This document shows, one piece after another, positions 39,562 through 50,495 of a DNA stretch of 64,000 nt. Source of the DNA: Planctomycetaceae bacterium (GTDB lineage Bacteria > Planctomycetota > Planctomycetia > Planctomycetales > Planctomycetaceae); assembly GCA_017795105.1 (NCBI GenBank), contig CP051247.1, forward strand, positions 2,976,001 through 3,040,000. The letters are read 5' to 3'. Within the stretch, counting starts at the first letter, position 1; each line of letters starts with the position of its first letter. A model generated the notes under the pieces. That model was not told the origin of the DNA. It worked only from the letters and a program-made list of their open reading frames with translations, and searched no databases. The position numbers and the translations under genes are program-made.

Positions 39562-40944
39562 ATGAACGAGTCCTTACTGGACGCACCCGATCATGTGCTG
39601 ACGACACTGGAAAAAGACGGATCCCGCCGCTGGCTGTATCCGCGTCTTTCTCCGGGTCGTTACTGGCATGCCCGTCGCATCTTGGGATTCATGCTGATCG
39701 CGCTGTTCGTATCGTTGCCTCACATTCGAATCAACGGCAAACCGGCTGTGCTTCTCGACATCGCCGAACGCGAATTCACGATGTTCGGACTGACCTTCCT
39801 GCCGACCGATACGCTGTTGCTGGCACTGCTGATGGTCAGTGTCTTTCTGACGGTCTTTCTGCTTACCGCGCTGCTGGGGCGGGTATGGTGCGGCTGGGCC
39901 TGTCCACAAACGGTCTATCTTGAGTTCGTGTACCGGCCCATCGAGCGACTTCTGATGGGCACTCAGGGACGTGGGGGTGCACCGAAAACCTCGATGGCCG
40001 GCTGGAGATACTTCGCCCTCTACGGACTCTATCTGGTCATTTCGATGGTACTGGCCCACACCTTCCTGGCGTATTTCGTTGGCGTCGAGAGGCTGGCCGA
40101 ATGGGTGCGACTCTCGCCGTTGGAACATCCCGGCCCGTTTCTGGTCATGGCGATCACGACCGTCTTGATGATGTTTGATTTCGTGTTCTTCCGAGAGCAA
40201 CTCTGTCTGATCGCCTGCCCGTACGGCCGATTTCAATCGGTCCTGCTCGATCGCAATTCGCTGATCGTGGCTTACGACCGGTTGCGGGGCGAACCGCGAG
40301 GCCGCGTGCAGAAAACACTGCCGGTTCTGAACGAAAACCAGGGCGATTGTGTCGACTGTGGCCTGTGCGTGAAGACCTGCCCCACAGGAATTGATATCCG
40401 CAATGGCCTGCAGATGGAGTGTGTGCACTGCACGCAGTGCATGGACGCCTGTGATGCCGTGATGACGAAACTGAAACGTCCACTCGGGCTGATTCGCTAT
40501 TCGAGTCAGGATGCAATCGAAGGCAAGTCGCAGAAATTCCTGCGGCCGCGCGTGATTATCTATCCGACTCTATTGGCAATTGTGATCGGACTGCTGACCT
40601 ACAACATCGCGACCCGGAAGTCGTTCGACGTCACGCTGCTGCGAAACTTCGGCAGCCCGTTCGTCGTTTCGGACGACGGGACCATTGAGAACGCACTGCG
40701 GGTCAAACTGGTGAACCGCCTCGAAGAAGCCGACGAGTTCACGATCACAGTGCTTTCGCCAGATTCCGTGTCCCTGGAACTGATCGAGCCTCTTGAGCTC
40801 GGTTCGCGGGAGACGAAAACGTTCGGCCTGTTGGCTTCGTCAACGCCCGATCAATTCACGTTTGGCCAGCTGGAAGCCGAGCTGGAGATCATCAGCCAGA
40901 GAGGAGACAGGAGAGTTGTGCAATGCAAACTGCTGGGACCATAA
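39562..40944 (+). CDS. ccoG: CcoG/FixG/RdxA copper-maturation iron-sulfur protein
   Basis: Membrane protein with two 4Fe-4S clusters; CcoG acts as a cupric reductase in cbb3 biogenesis. After a cytoplasmic start there are five membrane segments, and GRVWCGWACPQTVYLEFVYR is the CcoG signature. The cluster motifs are CVDCGLCVKTC with P, and CVHCTQCMDAC. The C-terminal Ig-like periplasmic domain (FDVTLLRNFGSPFVV onward) is typical. The length of 460 residues fits. It overlaps ccoH by 22 nt. Confidence 0.95.
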   Translation: MNESLLDAPDHVLTTLEKDGSRRWLYPRLSPGRYWHARRILGFMLIALFVSLPHIRINGKPAVLLDIAEREFTMFGLTFLPTDTLLLALLMVSVFLTVFLLTALLGRVWCGWACPQTVYLEFVYRPIERLLMGTQGRGGAPKTSMAGWRYFALYGLYLVISMVLAHTFLAYFVGVERLAEWVRLSPLEHPGPFLVMAITTVLMMFDFVFFREQLCLIACPYGRFQSVLLDRNSLIVAYDRLRGEPRGRVQKTLPVLNENQGDCVDCGLCVKTCPTGIDIRNGLQMECVHCTQCMDACDAVMTKLKRPLGLIRYSSQDAIEGKSQKFLRPRVIIYPTLLAIVIGLLTYNIATRKSFDVTLLRNFGSPFVVSDDGTIENALRVKLVNRLEEADEFTITVLSPDSVSLELIEPLELGSRETKTFGLLASSTPDQFTFGQLEAELEIISQRGDRRVVQCKLLGP

Positions 40945-41444
40945 CGACGAATCCGCAACAGCGGGAGCATGCGAGCAGACGCCTGTGGGGCGGGATCATT
41001 CTGAGCCTGCTCGGTCTGCAGATCGGGTGCTGCATGTTCGCCCTGGTCATGGCGACCTCGTCCAGCTCGATGGCGGTGATACCGGACTATCACCAACGCT
41101 CGCTCAACTGGGATCAGACACAGGCCACCTTGGCCGCGAGCGAGAAACTGGGTTGGCAGCCGAGCATCTTCGTCGATGCGGCAGGGGTCATCACGGTTCA
41201 ACTCGTCGATGCAAACGATCGACCGGTTGTTGTCGATCAGATGACCATCTCGGCCTATCCCCATGCCGAAGCCGGCAATCTGTTGAAACTTCCCCTGCAG
41301 AAGAGCGGTGAGGGGCTCTATCGCTCCGCTCCGGCGATCCATAAACCGGGAATTTGGCAAATCGAACTCGATGCGAAGAAAAAGCAAGTCAGGTTTGCCG
41401 CCTCGGAGGCGTACTTAGTAGAGACGTCCGAAGGAATCAGGTGA
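40923..41444 (+). CDS. ccoH: CcoH/FixH-like cbb3 assembly protein
   Basis: A single-pass membrane protein of 173 residues required for assembly of the oxidase. One helix (LWGGIILSLLGLQIGCCMFALVMA, about 21-44) is followed by a periplasmic domain with DYHQRSLNWDQTQA, the YY/xxxxxW-D pattern of FixH, and a beta-rich end (GLYRSAPAIHKPGIWQIEL). Overlap with ccoG and a 6-bp gap to the next gene place it in the operon. Confidence 0.88.
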   Translation: MQTAGTITTNPQQREHASRRLWGGIILSLLGLQIGCCMFALVMATSSSSMAVIPDYHQRSLNWDQTQATLAASEKLGWQPSIFVDAAGVITVQLVDANDRPVVVDQMTISAYPHAEAGNLLKLPLQKSGEGLYRSAPAIHKPGIWQIELDAKKKQVRFAASEAYLVETSEGIR

Positions 41445-41450
41445 CAGGGA

Positions 41451-42284
41451 ATGGAGACCGGACCGATCTCATTGATGATTGCGGTGTTGACTGCCAGTGC
41501 ACTGGGCAGCGGGCATTGCGTGGGCATGTGCGGGCCTTTCGCAGTGCTCGCTGTCCGCAATGGCAGTCCAGAGGAACCGGCCCGATGGCGGCATCTGGCC
41601 GGCTATCATCTGGGCCGGGCCTTCACGTACGCCTTCATCGGCGTGATTGCCGGCTGGACCGGGTCCTGGGTCGATTTCGGTGGCGATCTGCTCGGCTGGC
41701 AGCAACTGGCCGGATGGTGTACAGGCGTTGCCATGATTCTGTTTGGCTTTTTCGCCCTGCTGCGTCTGTTTCGCGTCGGATCCGTCCATTTTGCTCTTCC
41801 CTCCTATTTTGCCGGAGGAATGCGGACACTGTACCGCTCTGCCGGCCAGCTTCCCTCAGTCTTCCGCGCTCCGGCGATTGGAGCCGTGACTGGATTTCTT
41901 CCCTGCGGCTGGCTCTATGCGTTCGTCCTTCTTGCGGTCGGCACCTCGACTCCGCTTCTGGGGGCACTGGTGATGCTGGCCTTCTGGGCCGGTACCATCC
42001 CGGCTCTTTCGCTGCTCAGCATGGGATTGAACCGGCTGTCCGACTCCGGGAAAGCGATGCTTCCTTACGCGACGGCTGTCATGTTGATCGTCGGGGGAAT
42101 CTTCACCGTTTCCGTCCGAGCCTATGCCGAGTTCAGTGGAACAGCCGCCCTCGTCGAACAGTCGACCAACGTTGAAGACGCTCTCGAGAACATTCAATCG
42201 CATCCCCTGCCCTGCTGTCACTCGGCGACCGAGCCGAACCCGTCAGAAGAAGACAAGCCACTTCCTCCATGTTGCCAGCAATAG
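41451..42284 (+). CDS. TauE/SafE-like membrane protein of the cbb3 cluster
   Basis: A polytopic membrane protein of 277 residues from the DsbD/TauE-SafE-like group often found in cco clusters, where it is thought to help copper delivery or redox maturation. The N-terminal ALGSGHCVGMCGPFAVLAV carries the conserved His-Cys-x3-Cys; six or so membrane segments follow, with FLPCGWLYAF as a second Cys/Pro motif. The C terminus ends in a short Cys-rich tail (PLPCCHSATE, PLPPCCQQ), which could bind copper. It overlaps ccoI by 16 nt. Confidence 0.82.
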   Translation: METGPISLMIAVLTASALGSGHCVGMCGPFAVLAVRNGSPEEPARWRHLAGYHLGRAFTYAFIGVIAGWTGSWVDFGGDLLGWQQLAGWCTGVAMILFGFFALLRLFRVGSVHFALPSYFAGGMRTLYRSAGQLPSVFRAPAIGAVTGFLPCGWLYAFVLLAVGTSTPLLGALVMLAFWAGTIPALSLLSMGLNRLSDSGKAMLPYATAVMLIVGGIFTVSVRAYAEFSGTAALVEQSTNVEDALENIQSHPLPCCHSATEPNPSEEDKPLPPCCQQ

Positions 42285-44725
42285 AACCACAAGCCGAACG
42301 ATCGATGGAAGACTCCCCTCGATCCTGCACCCACTGCGGATTGCCTGTCCCGGCCGCCCTGCAGCGATCGGAGCAGGAACCGGCATTCTGTTGCCATGGT
42401 TGCGAAACGGCCTGGCACATTCTGCGCGATGACGACGAACTTCGCGACAGCCTTCGTTCGCGGCTGCAGGTCCAGAATCTCGATTCGCTATACGCTCCAA
42501 TGGATCACGAAGCGTTCCAGGAACGCTATGTGGAATTCGTCGCGAACGATCTTCGCAGAATCCATCTGGTCGTCGAAGGGATCTACTGCTCCAGCTGCGT
42601 CTTCGCTATTGAGAAGCTGCCGCGTTTTCTGCCCGGAGTGGTGGATTCGCGCGTCAATCTCACGAATTCTTCGGTCGTGATCGAATGGAACCAGCGGCAG
42701 GTCTCGCTGTCAGCGATCGCCATGACGTTGCATCAGCTCGGGTACGCCCCGCACCCGGCCGATGACGATCGCTTCGAAGATTCCGACCGGCATGAGAACC
42801 GAAAACGACTGATTCACCTTGCCGTGGCCGGAGCCTGTGCCGGAAACGCCATGCTGATCGCGCTGGCCCTTTACTCAGGCGTCTTCTCCGGTATGTCGGA
42901 GGAGCATCTGCGGCTGTTCCGCTGGACCAGTGCCCTGGTCGCCACGATCTCACTGGCCTGGCCGGGATCGGTCTTCTACCGCAGCGCCTGGCGGGCAATC
43001 CGAACCGGCACGCCGCATATGGATCTCCCGGTTGCCGTCGGATTGACCGCTGGAATCGGGCTCGGTCTGGCCAACACGCTGCTCGGACGCGGAGAGATCT
43101 ACTTCGATTCCATCACAGTGCTCGTTTTTCTGCTGCTCACAGGTCGCTACATCCAGTACACACAACAGCGACGAGCGGTTCGTCAGGTCTCATTGCTGAA
43201 CGCCCTCACGCCGCACGTGGCGAGACGACTTGCCGGCGACGGCGTCATCGAAACGATTCCGCTCGATGCGATCCAGGTGGGTGATCGACTCGAAGTCCGA
43301 TCCGGCGATCTGATCCCTGTGGATGGTTGCATTCACGCGGGGGAATCGTCCATCGATTGTTCGATCCTGACGGGGGAGTCGATTGGCGTGCCAGTGCGAA
43401 GCGGCGATCCCGTTTCCGCGGGAACATTGAATCTTTCCAGCCCCATTGTCGTTGTTGCAGAGCGGGTCGCTCAAAACACCCGTCTGGCAGAGATCACTCG
43501 ACTTGTCGAAGCAGGAATCCAGTCTAAGACTCCGATCGTGCAGTTCGCCAATGCGATCGGTGGATATTTTGTGGTCACCGTCCTGTGCCTTTCGGTCATC
43601 ACATTCGCGTGGTGGGCTCCAGTCAGCCTGGAACTGGCGATCAATCATGCAATGGCCCTGCTGATTGTCGCCTGCCCGTGTGCCCTGGGGCTCGCCACGC
43701 CCTTTACAATCGCGATTGCTCAGGCCCGAGCCGCTCGCAAGCAGATCCTCATCAAGTCCGGCGATGTGTTTGAACATCTCCAGCGAACGGGCTCGGTGTG
43801 GCTCGACAAAACCGGCACGATCACTGAAGGCCGAATGAAGGTTCTCGACTGGGCGGGCGATGACACCATCATTCCAGCAGTCGTCGCGATTGAGAAGCAG
43901 GTCGTCCATCCGATTGCGACAGCCATCACGCAGCACTTCGAGAAAGAGCTGACCGAATCGCTTCCGCTGGCCGAACGCATTCAGACGATCCCGGGAGTTG
44001 GGATCGCCGGGGAGGTCGACGGACGTCCGATTGCTGTCGGAGCGGCGACGATGATCGCCGCTGGCAACACCAGCGCGGCCGGCGAACTTGTCGAACGTAT
44101 TCGCACTTACCATCAGAACGGCTGGACGGCGGTCGTTGTACTCGTTGAGGGAACTCTCAAGGCGGTCTGTGCGGTGGGGGATCGAATTCGACCCGATGCG
44201 GCCGAGTCGGTCACCGCGCTGCGGAAGGCCGGCTGGCAGGTTGGTCTGCTCTCAGGCGATCATCAGAACGTAGTGAGTTCGGTGGCTCGCCGTGTCGAAA
44301 TTTCGACCACGACCGCCTTCGGACAGGTGACCCCCGAGCAGAAGCTGGCTGTCGTGCAGAAGTCGACGACGGCAGGCACGGTCGTGATGGTGGGAGATGG
44401 AGTCAACGACAGTGCCGCCCTGGCGGCCGCTTCCGTCGGAATCGCCGTTCATGGCGGAGCGGCGGCGAGTTTGCAGGCTGCCGATGTTTATATCAATCGC
44501 CCCGGCCTGGACGGCATTCTTATGCTCATCGATGGAGCCCGAAAGTCGATGCGGACGATCCGCTGTAACTTCGTCGTTTCGCTGTCGTACAACGTGATTG
44601 CCGCCGGACTGGCGATGGCCGGCCTGATCAATCCCCTAATTGCGGCCATCCTGATGCCCGTCAGCTCGCTTTCCGCCCTGACAATCGCTTTTCTAAATCC
44701 CGCATTCCGAGGAGTGGGAAAATGA
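42269..44725 (+). CDS. ccoI: Copper-translocating P-type ATPase CcoI
   Basis: Exports copper to the periplasm for the oxidase active site. A Cys-rich start (CTHCGLPVPA, FCCHGCETAW) is the CcoI/FixI-type metal-binding module; an HMA domain follows with Cys107-x2-Cys110. The channel motif is Cys469-Pro-Cys471; the phosphorylation site is Asp513 in DKTGTITEG; GDGVNDSAAL is the ATP hinge. There are eight membrane segments and 818 residues. The ATG at 42269 overlaps the previous gene; one at 42305 is also possible and neither has a good ribosome site. It overlaps ccoS by 4 nt. Confidence 0.95.
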   Translation: MLPAIEPQAERSMEDSPRSCTHCGLPVPAALQRSEQEPAFCCHGCETAWHILRDDDELRDSLRSRLQVQNLDSLYAPMDHEAFQERYVEFVANDLRRIHLVVEGIYCSSCVFAIEKLPRFLPGVVDSRVNLTNSSVVIEWNQRQVSLSAIAMTLHQLGYAPHPADDDRFEDSDRHENRKRLIHLAVAGACAGNAMLIALALYSGVFSGMSEEHLRLFRWTSALVATISLAWPGSVFYRSAWRAIRTGTPHMDLPVAVGLTAGIGLGLANTLLGRGEIYFDSITVLVFLLLTGRYIQYTQQRRAVRQVSLLNALTPHVARRLAGDGVIETIPLDAIQVGDRLEVRSGDLIPVDGCIHAGESSIDCSILTGESIGVPVRSGDPVSAGTLNLSSPIVVVAERVAQNTRLAEITRLVEAGIQSKTPIVQFANAIGGYFVVTVLCLSVITFAWWAPVSLELAINHAMALLIVACPCALGLATPFTIAIAQARAARKQILIKSGDVFEHLQRTGSVWLDKTGTITEGRMKVLDWAGDDTIIPAVVAIEKQVVHPIATAITQHFEKELTESLPLAERIQTIPGVGIAGEVDGRPIAVGAATMIAAGNTSAAGELVERIRTYHQNGWTAVVVLVEGTLKAVCAVGDRIRPDAAESVTALRKAGWQVGLLSGDHQNVVSSVARRVEISTTTAFGQVTPEQKLAVVQKSTTAGTVVMVGDGVNDSAALAAASVGIAVHGGAAASLQAADVYINRPGLDGILMLIDGARKSMRTIRCNFVVSLSYNVIAAGLAMAGLINPLIAAILMPVSSLSALTIAFLNPAFRGVGK

Positions 44726-44904
44726 GTGTCATCTACATCGCTCTGCCAATCGCCCTTTTACTGGCCGTGGGAGCCGTCGCTGCGTTCATCTGGTCGGTAA
44801 ACGACGGCCAACTCGACGATCTGCAGACTCCAGCCGTCCGCATGCTGCGGGATGACCAGTCGGTTCTGACCGGAGAAGAGCCAGCTCCGCGAAACCGGCA
44901 TTGA
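44722..44904 (+). CDS. ccoS: CcoS cbb3 maturation protein
   Basis: A 60-residue one-helix membrane protein (YIALPIALLLAVGAVAAFIW) followed by SVNDGQLDDLQTPAVRML, the CcoS signature D-G-Q-x-D-D-L. It is required for cofactor insertion in cbb3 oxidase and is the last gene of the operon. Confidence 0.93.
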   Translation: MSVIYIALPIALLLAVGAVAAFIWSVNDGQLDDLQTPAVRMLRDDQSVLTGEEPAPRNRH

Positions 44905-45003
44905 GTCGGGGCAGTTGCTGAGCTTGAGTCTGCGGTGTCACCGTCGGTATTCTGAAATGCACAGAAGTTCCGTCCACCTGCTGTGCCTCCGGGAGACCGA
45001 CGA

Positions 45004-46974
45004 ATGATGCCTCGCCAGTTGCCGCTGATCCTGACGCTGATCGTCTTTGCGATGTGTCGATCCCTTTCGGCTGGGGAAACGCCCCCCAATGTGATTCTGT
45101 TTCTGGTCGATGACATGGGCTGGGTCGATTCCGAACCTTACGGCTCGCGGTATTATGATACGCCCCATATGCAGCGACTCGCTGAGCAGTCGATGCGATT
45201 CACGGATGCCTATGCCCAACCGCTCTGTTCGCCGACACGGGCTTCGATTCTGACCGGACAGTATCCATCGCGTCATGGCGTAACGAGTGCGTCCGGGCAT
45301 CAAAAGCCTCAGCCGGAAGGCTTTGACTTCCTGCCCGACAACGCCCCACCGAATCGGCGTTTGATCATGCCGATCAGCAGGAACTATCTGGAGCCGTCGC
45401 AGTACACGCTGGCAGAAGCCCTCAAAGACGCGGGCTATCGAACGGGGCACTTCGGCAAATGGCATCTCGGATTGACCGAACCGCACTGGCCGGAAACGCA
45501 GGGCTTCGATGTTGCCTGGCACAGCGAGCCGAGTCCCGGTCCACCCGGGTATTACTTCTCCCCTTATGGTGTTGTTCCTCCCGATGCTCCTGCGGAAGTG
45601 GCCCGCAAAGCCAAACATCGCGGCACGATTACCGACGGACCCGATGGCGAGTACATCACCGATCGACTGACCGATGAAGTGATCGCGTTTCTGGAAGCGA
45701 ACAAAGATCGGCCCTTCTTTGCGAACGTCTGGCAGTTTGGTGTGCATGGTCCCTGGGGACACAAAGAAAACTACACGGCAGAGTTTGCGAAGAAGACGGA
45801 TCCCACAGGCAGACAGTCGAATCCGGTCATGGCGTCCATGCTGAAGAGTGTCGACGACAGTCTCGGTCGGATCACGGACAAGCTCGATGAACTTGGTCTG
45901 GCTGAAAACACGCTGCTGATCTTCTATTCCGACAACGGCGGCAACGTGCACAGCAATACCGAAGATGACGCCAAATCGATTCGCCGAGCGAAAGCCAATC
46001 CGGCTCTCGTCAGCTACCAGAAGTGGGCCGGCTTCAAACCGCCGACGAATAACGCTCCGTTGCGTGAAGGCAAAGGTCGTATCTACGAAGGCGGGCAGCG
46101 AGTGCCGTTGATGGTCCGCTGGCCGGGACATATCGAACCGGGCACGACCAGCGATGCCGTCGTTGGTGCGATCGATCTGTATCCGACAATTCTCGACGCT
46201 CTCAACATCGACCGAGCTCGCTCTCAGATTATCGATGGCGAATCGATTCTTCCCGTGCTCACTCAGACCGGTGAGCTGCAGCGGGAGGCGTACTTCACCT
46301 GGTTTCCGCATTTGATTCCGGCCGTTTCTGTCCGGCAGGGCGACTGGAAACTGATCCGCCGGTTCGAGCCCCATCCGAAGTACCCGGAAGTTCGCGAGCT
46401 CTATAACCTCAAGGATGACATTGGCGAGACGAACAATCTGGCTGAGAAGATGCCGGAGAAAGTGAAGGAACTCGATGACCTCATCGACGAGTTCGTCGAG
46501 CGAACCGATGCGCTTTATCCGCAGCCGAATCCGAACTACAAACCGTCGCGAAATACGAGTCCCGGCCGAGATGCCGCGGCCGGGCTCGTCCCCAAGTTCA
46601 GCACGCTGACCAAAGTCGACGGTGCTTATCGGATGGATGCCGACGGCCGAACTCCGTTTCTTGGCACCGCCCAGGTGAAGCACAATCGCCCCATGACGGT
46701 CACGTTGAAGGTCCGCAGCGAAGCCGGCGGCTCCGGCAAGGTCTGGTGGAAATCGGTGAATGAGGAACAGTTTCCCGAAGGGGAACAAACGGCTGAATTC
46801 AACATCGCCGGCGGCAACGATTGGCAAACGCTGAAAGTGGATCTTCCGGTGAAGAGACAGACGCAGATCCTTCGCCTGTATCTCCCGGCTGACGAAAGCC
46901 CGGTCGAGATCGAGTCGATCGAGTACACCGATGCCGAATCCGGCGACCCAATCCGCGTCTGGAAGCTGAATTGA
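45004..46974 (+). CDS. Secreted sulfatase with C-terminal extension
   Basis: Exported sulfatase of 656 residues. The signal peptide spans 1-22 (LPLILTLIVFAMC, cleavage after SAG). Metal motif FLVDDMGWVDSE; formylglycine site Cys75-Ser-Pro-Thr-Arg followed by ASILTGQYPS; GKWHLGLTEPHWPE and DNGG complete the active site. After about residue 510 comes a 140-residue beta-rich module (KHNRPMTVTLKVRS, EQTAEFNIAGGNDW) not found in shorter sulfatases, perhaps carbohydrate-binding. The start is fixed by GGGAG at 44991-44995. The substrate is unknown. An activating formylglycine enzyme must be encoded elsewhere. Confidence 0.92.
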   Translation: MMPRQLPLILTLIVFAMCRSLSAGETPPNVILFLVDDMGWVDSEPYGSRYYDTPHMQRLAEQSMRFTDAYAQPLCSPTRASILTGQYPSRHGVTSASGHQKPQPEGFDFLPDNAPPNRRLIMPISRNYLEPSQYTLAEALKDAGYRTGHFGKWHLGLTEPHWPETQGFDVAWHSEPSPGPPGYYFSPYGVVPPDAPAEVARKAKHRGTITDGPDGEYITDRLTDEVIAFLEANKDRPFFANVWQFGVHGPWGHKENYTAEFAKKTDPTGRQSNPVMASMLKSVDDSLGRITDKLDELGLAENTLLIFYSDNGGNVHSNTEDDAKSIRRAKANPALVSYQKWAGFKPPTNNAPLREGKGRIYEGGQRVPLMVRWPGHIEPGTTSDAVVGAIDLYPTILDALNIDRARSQIIDGESILPVLTQTGELQREAYFTWFPHLIPAVSVRQGDWKLIRRFEPHPKYPEVRELYNLKDDIGETNNLAEKMPEKVKELDDLIDEFVERTDALYPQPNPNYKPSRNTSPGRDAAAGLVPKFSTLTKVDGAYRMDADGRTPFLGTAQVKHNRPMTVTLKVRSEAGGSGKVWWKSVNEEQFPEGEQTAEFNIAGGNDWQTLKVDLPVKRQTQILRLYLPADESPVEIESIEYTDAESGDPIRVWKLN

Positions 46975-46999
46975 TCGAGTCGCGATCGGATCTCGGACA

Positions 47000-47041
<42 letters not shown>

Positions 47042-47138
47042 GTTGACGTCATCAATAGAATGAGGTCCGAAGGAATTGTCGAGATCTCATGTGTCATGAC
47101 ATTTCCATTGTCGTCAACTCCAGTAGAAACACCGATTG

Positions 47139-47184
47139 GCATGCTTGCCCTGCATCTTTGATGCGATGCAAGCATGGCACCCAA
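47139..47184 (-). repeat. Inverted repeat, right arm
   Basis: TGGCATGCTTGCCCTGCATC, GATGCAAGCATGGCACCC: the inverse of 47003-47041 with a 7-bp expansion of the centre. It lies between two sulfatase genes. Confidence 0.65.
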
Positions 47185-47264
47185 CGTCTGTTGGGAAATT
47201 GTGCTGCGAGACTCATTCCGGTAACGTGGCAGAGACATTCCGCCCCTGTTCAGAGAGGTAATCC

Positions 47265-48749
<1,485 letters not shown>

Positions 48750-48770
48750 GACAGTCTGCGTCCCTGGTTC

Positions 48771-49382
48771 ATGTCCCGTTTCACGATCAAACTTGGCGTC
48801 GGTGCCCTCGCACTGTTGATCGTGGGAATCAGTCTCTCCTCGCCGGTCTGGTATCACACGCACTCTGGCGGAGAGGGACCGCACCAGCATACGCATAAGA
48901 GCCACACGCATTCCCATGGGCACCATCATCACGCTCATTCCCATGGTCACTCGCATGGCCACTCGCATGGCCACGGGCATTCGCACACGCATAGTTCTCC
49001 GGGGAATCAGGAGATCGTGCAGGAGCATGCTCACGTCACGATTCTCGGCTTCACGCTGACGCTGCCGACAACATCGCGGCCCCGCCCGGCTGCGCAACCG
49101 GTGAAAAGGGAGCATGAAGGATCGCAAACACGAACCGCCCTCGATGTGGTCACGACGGCAATCCCCGTCTCGAATGGGACTTTTGAAGTCGATCTGCCAC
49201 CGAGCCGCGTCCTGCTGCTGCGTTTCGATCTGCCAGAAGGCCCCGAGCGTGTCCAGCTGAGTACCGCCTCGCCGGAAACCGGTCTCATTGAAGCAGCCAA
49301 TCTGTTCGTCGCGCCCTTCGCGGATGCTCCGCCGACGCCCCCTCCCGAGTCGAATGAAACGCTCCCGAACGTCTCTGTCTGA
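48771..49382 (+). CDS. Histidine-rich exported protein
   Basis: An unrecognised protein of 203 residues. One N-terminal hydrophobic helix (LGVGALALLIVGISLSS, about 8-24) acts as signal or anchor. Residues 28-76 are a His-rich stretch with about 22 His in repeats of H-S-H-G; the DNA there has short tandem repeats. The remainder is a Pro-rich domain with GTFEVDLPPSRVLLLRFDLPEG. The His tract suggests binding of Zn, Ni or Cu at the cell surface (inference from composition). It begins 21 bp after the sulfatase stop, so the two may be co-transcribed. Confidence 0.7.
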   Translation: MSRFTIKLGVGALALLIVGISLSSPVWYHTHSGGEGPHQHTHKSHTHSHGHHHHAHSHGHSHGHSHGHGHSHTHSSPGNQEIVQEHAHVTILGFTLTLPTTSRPRPAAQPVKREHEGSQTRTALDVVTTAIPVSNGTFEVDLPPSRVLLLRFDLPEGPERVQLSTASPETGLIEAANLFVAPFADAPPTPPPESNETLPNVSV

Positions 49383-49433
49383 CGTTTGAAACTCGTTTCA
49401 TTTTCATTCCTTTGAGGAACTCTGGAGGAAACT

Positions 49434-50474
49434 ATGCTCCAACGTAAAGCCTTTACGTTGATCGAACTTCTCGTTGTCATCGCAATCATTGCCATCCTGG
49501 TCGCTCTGTTGCTGCCCGCCGTCCAGCAGGCTCGGGAGGCGGCTCGACGATCGAGCTGCAAGAACAACCTTAAGCAAATCGGACTGGCGATTCACAATTA
49601 CGAATCGACCCACGGCGTGATGCCCCCCGGCTACCTGTGGCTGGACGGGACCCGGTTTACGACCATCAGCAATCCGGGTTATCCGATGAGCAACGACCCG
49701 ATCGACAACCACATGGGCCTGGCCTGGGGAACCATGATTCTGCCGTTCATCGAACAGCCGGCCCTGTACGATCGGTTCAACTTTGGCCTGCCCTGCTTCG
49801 ACCCGGCGAATCAGGCGGCTCGGGAAACTCCGATCAGTACTTATCTCTGTCCGTCCGATGCCTACTCCGAAGGCAAGTTTGTCGAGCGGGATGTGAACTT
49901 CGCGGCGTCATCGTATGCCGGCAACTGGGGACCGGCCAGCGGACGGGTCAACACCCCGGGCAACCCGGCCGATGATGTCAATCTCGACGACACCCCCGCT
50001 CTGGGATCTGCTCCTTCCGGAGCAACGTTCCGCGCCTGTGAGGGAGTTCTCTATCGCAACAGCAAGACCGGCTTTCGGGACATTACCGACGGGCTGTCGA
50101 ATACGTTGCTGATCGGTGAGCGGACCAATGGCGTGATCTACGACACCAACGGAAATCCGGTTGCCGGAGCCGGAGGCGGTCACGAGATCTTCGAGAACGC
50201 TTGGGCGGCGGCCTGCCGGGACGAGTCCGATGTCGGCGACGACCATGGTCACATGGTGCTGTTCGATACCGAATTCGGGCCGAACCGAGCCGAGCAGGAT
50301 GGATCGGGAACCTACAACTTCGGTCCAGACCGTGGCGTCTCGGCTCCGCACCAGGGTCAGGCACAGTTCACTCTGTGCGATGGCTCCGTTCGCGGAATCA
50401 GCGAGAATGTCGATCTCGGGGTTTATCGCGGGTTGAGTTCACGCGATGGCGGCGAGGTGCTTGGCGAGTTCTGA
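49434..50474 (+). CDS. DUF1559 pseudopilin-like protein
   Basis: A 346-residue member of the same family as the gene at 29889. The N-terminal prepilin-like segment is KAFTLIELLVVIAIIAILVA, followed by LLPAVQQAREAARRSSCKNN. The C-terminal part has ITDGLSNTLLIGERTNG and FTLCDGSVRGISENVD. GGAGG lies 7 nt before the ATG. Its first 70 residues are almost identical to those of the 29889 protein while the rest diverges, as is usual in these expanded families. A hairpin follows. Confidence 0.93.
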   Translation: MLQRKAFTLIELLVVIAIIAILVALLLPAVQQAREAARRSSCKNNLKQIGLAIHNYESTHGVMPPGYLWLDGTRFTTISNPGYPMSNDPIDNHMGLAWGTMILPFIEQPALYDRFNFGLPCFDPANQAARETPISTYLCPSDAYSEGKFVERDVNFAASSYAGNWGPASGRVNTPGNPADDVNLDDTPALGSAPSGATFRACEGVLYRNSKTGFRDITDGLSNTLLIGERTNGVIYDTNGNPVAGAGGGHEIFENAWAAACRDESDVGDDHGHMVLFDTEFGPNRAEQDGSGTYNFGPDRGVSAPHQGQAQFTLCDGSVRGISENVDLGVYRGLSSRDGGEVLGEF

Positions 50475-50495
50475 TTGCCGGTGGTGAGCAATGCA

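Noticed and set aside
48890..49000. Tandem DNA repeat as a separate element
   Set aside because: It encodes the His-rich segment of a larger frame and is better described as part of that gene.
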